From: Clostridia bacterium
Lineage (GTDB): Bacteria; Bacillota; Clostridia; Lachnospirales; Anaerotignaceae
Direction: 5' to 3'
Length of the DNA stretch: 64,000 bases
Assembly (NCBI GenBank): GCA_022651385.1
Contig: JALCQR010000001.1
Coordinates: 62,001 to 126,000, forward strand
The first letter of the stretch is position 1, and each line of letters opens with the position of its first letter. A model generated the notes under the pieces. The model did not search any database. It saw only the letters and a list, made by a program, of their open reading frames with translations, and was not told the origin of the DNA. Position numbers and translations under genes: made by a program. Shown here one piece after another: positions 60,727-64,000 of this stretch.

Positions 60727-61845
60727 ATGAGTAAAGTAGACACATTATTAGCTGAATTTGAAGCAGTATGTAAAAATCCAAAGAAAGCAATGGATGATTT
60801 TAAAGCAAAAACAGGCAAAGGCTGTATAGGTGTACTTCCTGTATATGCTCCTGAGGAAATCGTTTATGCAACAGGTTACCTTCCAGTTGGTATCTGGGGC
60901 GGCAAAAAACCTATTTCTAAAGCAGCTACATATCTTCCGGCTTTCGCATGTTCAATTATGCAGTCAATACTTGAAATGGAAATTGACGGTACATATGATG
61001 ACCTTGCAGCAGTTGTTATTTCATCACCATGTGATACACTTAAATGCTTTGGCCAGAAATGGAAAGGCAAATCACCTGTTATTCAGTTTGTTCATTCACA
61101 GAACAGAGACTTTGAGGCTTCAAACACCTTCATGACTGAAGAATATAAATTTGTTAAGACAAAACTTGAAAAGATTCTTGGCATCACTATTACAGATGAA
61201 GCTATCAACAAAGCTATAGATGTATATAATGAAAACCGTGCAGTAATGAGAATGTTCTGCGAAGTTGCAGCTATGTATCCACAAGTTTTTGATCCTGTTA
61301 AACGTCATACTGTAATTAAAGCAAGACAGTTCATGGATAAAGCTGAACATACAAAGAAAGTTAAAGAACTTATCACAGAAGTTATGAAGGAAAGCGTAGT
61401 TCCTTATAAAGGAAAGAAAATCATCCTTACAGGTATTATGGCTGAGCCTAATGAGCTTCTTGATGTATTCAAGGAATTTGATCTTGCAGTAGTTGCTGAC
61501 GACCTTGCTCAGGAATCAAGACAGTTCAGGACAGATGTACCTTCTGGCAGTGATCCTCTTTACAGACTTGCTAAACAATGGCAGAACGTAGACGGCTGCT
61601 CACTTGCAACAGACCGTGATAAACCAAGAGGACAAATGCTTGTTGAGATGGCTCATAAATATGGCGCAGATGCAATCATCGTTTGCATGATGAAATTCTG
61701 TGATCCTGAAGAGTTCGATTATCCTATCATGCTTCAGCAATTTGAAGCTGCCGGTATTCGTAACCTTAAGATTGAAATCGACCAGCAGTCGGATTCAATG
61801 GAGCAGATCAGAACAAGAGTACAGAGCTTCGTAGAAATGATGTAA
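60727..61845 (+). CDS. lcdB: 2-hydroxyacyl-CoA dehydratase subunit beta (lactoyl-CoA dehydratase-like)
   Basis: A 372-residue beta subunit, about 41 kDa as in LcdB. Recognisable stretches: GKGCIGVLPVYAPEEIVYAT (about 31-50), YLPVGIWGGKK, SSPCDTLKCFGQKWKG with Cys residues, DDLAQESRQFRTDVPSG and MMKFCDPEEFDYPIM. All these blocks correspond to those I recall from A. propionicum LcdB. GGGGAGG stands before the ATG, 19 nt after lcdA. No CoA-transferase (pct), lactate racemase or acryloyl-CoA reductase gene is in view, so the rest of the pathway must lie elsewhere if it is present. Confidence 0.88.
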   Translation: MSKVDTLLAEFEAVCKNPKKAMDDFKAKTGKGCIGVLPVYAPEEIVYATGYLPVGIWGGKKPISKAATYLPAFACSIMQSILEMEIDGTYDDLAAVVISSPCDTLKCFGQKWKGKSPVIQFVHSQNRDFEASNTFMTEEYKFVKTKLEKILGITITDEAINKAIDVYNENRAVMRMFCEVAAMYPQVFDPVKRHTVIKARQFMDKAEHTKKVKELITEVMKESVVPYKGKKIILTGIMAEPNELLDVFKEFDLAVVADDLAQESRQFRTDVPSGSDPLYRLAKQWQNVDGCSLATDRDKPRGQMLVEMAHKYGADAIIVCMMKFCDPEEFDYPIMLQQFEAAGIRNLKIEIDQQSDSMEQIRTRVQSFVEMM

Positions 61846-61875
61846 TTAAATATAGATAGTTTTACTATTAAAATT

Positions 61876-61900
61876 GCCGCAGAGAAATCTGCGGCTTTTT
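61876..61900 (+). terminator. Terminator of the dehydratase operon
   Basis: GCCGCAGA-GAAA-TCTGCGGC and five T; a GNRA-type loop. Confidence 0.95.
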
Positions 61901-61915
61901 GTTTTAATTGTATAT

Positions 61916-61944
61916 TTGCAATATTTACAAAAAAATTCTATAAT
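61916..61944 (+). promoter_or_regulatory. Promoter of galE-glcK
   Basis: TTGCAA, a 17-nt spacer and TATAAT, about 50 nt before the galE start. Confidence 0.8.
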
Positions 61945-61992
61945 ATCTAGTGTTTATATTAATTTTTTTACACGTATAGGAGATGAAATAAA

Positions 61993-62976
61993 TTGATTTT
62001 AGTTTTAGGAGGAGCAGGATATATTGGCTCGCATACAGTTAAAATGCTTTGTGAAAGCGGTGAAGAAGTTGTGGTCGCCGACAGTCTTGCAACCGGATTT
62101 AAGCAGGCAGTGCACCCAAAGGCTAAATTTTATAAAGGAGATTTAAGAGACAGAGAGTTTCTTGATAATATATTTAAAAACGAAAAAATTGATGCAGTTA
62201 TACATTTTGCAGCATATTCGCTTGTTGGGGAAAGTGTAACAAACCCTCTTAAATATTATAATAATAATCTTTGTGGAACGGAAATTTTGCTTGAATCAAT
62301 GGTTAATGCTGGAGTTAAAAATATAGTATTTTCATCAACAGCCGCCACGTATGGTGAACCAGAAAGAATTCCAATTATGGAAACAGATAAAACAGAGCCT
62401 ACAAATCCATATGGTGAGACAAAACTTTCAATGGAAAAAATGTTTAAATGGACAGGCAATGCCAATGGATTAAAATTTGTTTCGCTTCGGTATTTTAATG
62501 CCTGCGGTGCTGATGAGAGCGGCAAAATAGGAGAGGCACATAATCCTGAAACACATCTTATACCTCTTATATTGCAGGTAGCTAACGGAAAAAGAGACCA
62601 CATAAGTATTTTTGGTACGGATTACCCGACAAAAGACGGTACATGTATCAGAGATTATATTCACGTAACAGATTTGTCGAAGGCTCATATACTTGCCGTA
62701 AAATATCTCAAAGACGGCGGCAAAAGCGATATATTTAACTTGGGAAACGGAATTGGTTTTTCAGTCAGAGAAGTTATAGAAATGGCCAGAAAGGTTACGG
62801 GACATACAATACCGGCGGTTGAAGCTCCAAGGAGAGCAGGAGATCCGGCACAGCTGATAGCGTCAAGTGAGAAAGCAAAAAAAATACTTGGCTGGAAACC
62901 TGAACATGACAGTCTTGAGGAAATAATTGCCTCTGCGTGGAAATGGCATAAAAATCATCCGGACGGATATAAATAA
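61993..62976 (+). CDS. galE: UDP-glucose 4-epimerase
   Basis: A 327-residue extended-SDR enzyme interconverting UDP-glucose and UDP-galactose. NAD loop GGAGYIGSH (6-14), [11 protein letters not shown], the catalytic pair Tyr140-x3-Lys144 in [13 protein letters not shown], and [20 protein letters not shown] for nucleotide-sugar binding. The C-terminal [20 protein letters not shown] is standard. Start is TTG with AGGAG upstream. 38 nt before the sugar kinase, so one transcript is likely. Confidence 0.95.
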   Translation: MILVLGGAGYIGSHTVKMLCESGEEVVVADSLATGFKQAVHPKAKFYKGDLRDREFLDNIFKNEKIDAVIHFAAYSLVGESVTNPLKYYNNNLCGTEILLESMVNAGVKNIVFSSTAATYGEPERIPIMETDKTEPTNPYGETKLSMEKMFKWTGNANGLKFVSLRYFNACGADESGKIGEAHNPETHLIPLILQVANGKRDHISIFGTDYPTKDGTCIRDYIHVTDLSKAHILAVKYLKDGGKSDIFNLGNGIGFSVREVIEMARKVTGHTIPAVEAPRRAGDPAQLIASSEKAKKILGWKPEHDSLEEIIASAWKWHKNHPDGYK

Positions 62977-63014
62977 ACGCATATAATGTTTTTGTATCGA
63001 AAGGTTTGAAGTAA

Positions 63015-63947
63015 ATGTCTGAAAAAAATTTTGTGTTTGGCATAGATATTGGCGGTACAGATATCAAAATTGGCATGTTTCAAAAAGACGGAAAATTAAT
63101 TGAAAAATGGAAAATTCCGACCGACAAATCCGACAATGGGAAAAATATATTTATGGACATAAAAAATTTTCTTTATGAAAAGATATCTGCAAAATGTAAA
63201 CGTTCTCAGATAATAGGTGTAGGAATAGGAATGCCCGGACCTGTCGACAGCTCAGGAGTTGTTAATAAATGTGTAAATTTAGGCTGGGGCGTTTTCAATG
63301 TTAAGGATAAGTTTGAAAAAATTCTTAATTTGCCGGTAGCCGTCGGAAATGACTCCGATATAGCTGCTCTTGGAGAAATGTGGCAGGGCAGCGGAAAGGG
63401 AAAGGGAAGTCTTATATTGGCAACTATTGGGACTGGAATTGGCGCAGGTTTAGTTTTAAACGGTAAAATAGTTAACGGATATCACGGCAGCAGCGGAGAA
63501 ATTGGGCATATAACTGTAAATGAAAATGAAAAAGAAATATGCAGCTGCGGCAAAAAAGGCTGTGCCGAACAGTATGCGTCGGCAACAGGAATGGTTAGAT
63601 ATGCCAAGAACTTGATTAAAGAAGGTTTTGATTCTGTTTTAAGCCTACATGATTTTACAGCCAAAGATATTGTAGAAGCAGCCAAAGAAAAAGACATTGT
63701 TGCTCTAAAAACAATAGATAAAATGGGCCAAGTCCTTGGATATATCTTGGCAAGCGCAGCATGTGTTTTTGATCCTGAGATAATAATAATCGGCGGAGGA
63801 GTTTCAAAGGGCGGAGATATAATTATAGAGGCAATTCAAAAAAACTATAAAAAATATACGTTTCATACATTGGTTAATATACCTTTTGCAATTGCAAAAC
63901 TTGAAAACGATGCCGGAATTTTTGGAGCCGCAAAGTTACTTTTATAA
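63015..63947 (+). CDS. glcK: ROK family glucokinase
   Basis: A 310-residue ATP-dependent sugar kinase. N-terminal ATP loop GIDIGGTDIKIG (9-20), the sugar-binding GNDSDIAALGE (catalytic Asp about 116) and EIGHITV, the zinc motif CSCGKKGCAEQYAS, and the ATP site IIIGGGVSKGG. These define ROK glucokinases; glucose is the likely substrate, though N-acetylmannosamine kinases share these motifs. It sits with galE in a hexose-processing pair. A clear terminator follows. Confidence 0.93.
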   Translation: MSEKNFVFGIDIGGTDIKIGMFQKDGKLIEKWKIPTDKSDNGKNIFMDIKNFLYEKISAKCKRSQIIGVGIGMPGPVDSSGVVNKCVNLGWGVFNVKDKFEKILNLPVAVGNDSDIAALGEMWQGSGKGKGSLILATIGTGIGAGLVLNGKIVNGYHGSSGEIGHITVNENEKEICSCGKKGCAEQYASATGMVRYAKNLIKEGFDSVLSLHDFTAKDIVEAAKEKDIVALKTIDKMGQVLGYILASAACVFDPEIIIIGGGVSKGGDIIIEAIQKNYKKYTFHTLVNIPFAIAKLENDAGIFGAAKLLL

Positions 63948-63950
63948 ATT

Positions 63951-63983
63951 AAAAAGCACGGAGCATTTAGCCTCGTGCTTTTT
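63951..63983 (+). terminator. Terminator of galE-glcK
   Basis: AAAAAGCACG and CGTGCTTTTT arms with a 13-nt loop, right after the stop. Confidence 0.9.
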
Positions 63984-64000
63984 CGTATCGTCATTATTTT

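Noticed and set aside
1-64000. CRISPR arrays, insertion sequences, rRNA genes, T-box leaders
   Set aside because: No regularly spaced direct repeats, transposase genes, rRNA sequences or T-box GGTGG motif in a leader were seen.

Overview
The window reads as chromosome from a low-GC, anaerobic, spore-forming clostridium, probably Lachnospirales and close to the Anaerotignum lineage. The evidence is AT-rich intergenic DNA, strong Shine-Dalgarno sites with frequent TTG starts, a Coat F spore protein gene, circularly permuted GTPase RbgA, cofactor-independent phosphoglycerate mutase, iron-dependent alcohol dehydrogenase, a two-gene minimal SUF locus, two flavodoxin-ferredoxin (EFR1) genes, and an oxygen-sensitive 2-hydroxyacyl-CoA dehydratase operon whose subunits closely resemble lactoyl-CoA dehydratase of A. 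propionicum. The genus is inference.

Layout. 1-6.5 kb: the right part of a type I restriction-modification island (end of hsdM, a small unknown gene, hsdS, a DUF4145 gene, hsdR, a YgjP-type metallopeptidase). 6.8-15.6 kb: nitroreductase, membrane diguanylate cyclase, Fe-ADH, GNAT, short-chain dehydrogenase, iron-sulfur flavoprotein, a gutted alpha/beta-hydrolase pseudogene, trmO and rbgA. 16-23.4 kb: signalling, with a five-domain receiver/GGDEF/EAL/PAS/receiver protein, a TetR-DUF6323-DUF6179 operon with a visible promoter and operator, and a chemotaxis receptor. 23.5-41.9 kb: mostly housekeeping: a Vat/CatB-type acetyltransferase, tRNA-Arg, SUF pair, nfeD and band-7, a LysM protein, rho, rpmE, yqhQ-prmC-prfA, glgP, a lone AIPR defence gene, then yqeG-aroE-aroKQ-efp with a shikimate kinase/dehydroquinase fusion. 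42-53 kb: an accessory block starting beside tRNA-Leu, with EFR1 ferredoxins, PEBP, a MarR-MFS pair, small membrane and GNAT-YoaP proteins, a second MarR-MFS pair, a GyrI-like protein, a spore coat protein and a lone pseudopilin. 52.6-64 kb: Crp/Fnr regulator with a thioredoxin and reductase pair, ybaK, apgM, an azlC remnant, an HD protein, the lcdC-lcdA-lcdB operon, galE and a ROK glucokinase.

The most unusual non-coding signals are two repeat families. One is a structured element of about 137 nt present twice (18.7 and 27.8 kb). The other is a 34-nt box joined to a variable terminator hairpin, repeated five times, plus one decayed copy, behind unrelated genes only between 43.0 and 47.6 kb; it makes that block look like a row of gene cassettes. 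Several regulatory circuits can be read directly: a TetR operator under a TTGACA/TATACT promoter, a 12-bp inverted repeat over the MarR-MFS promoter, two near-identical operators for the second MarR-MFS pair (whose MarR mRNA is probably leaderless), and a Crp-like palindrome about 40 bp upstream of the thioredoxin start site. No CRISPR array, rRNA, intact transposase or integrase was seen. Promoter, operator and terminator calls come from reading by eye.
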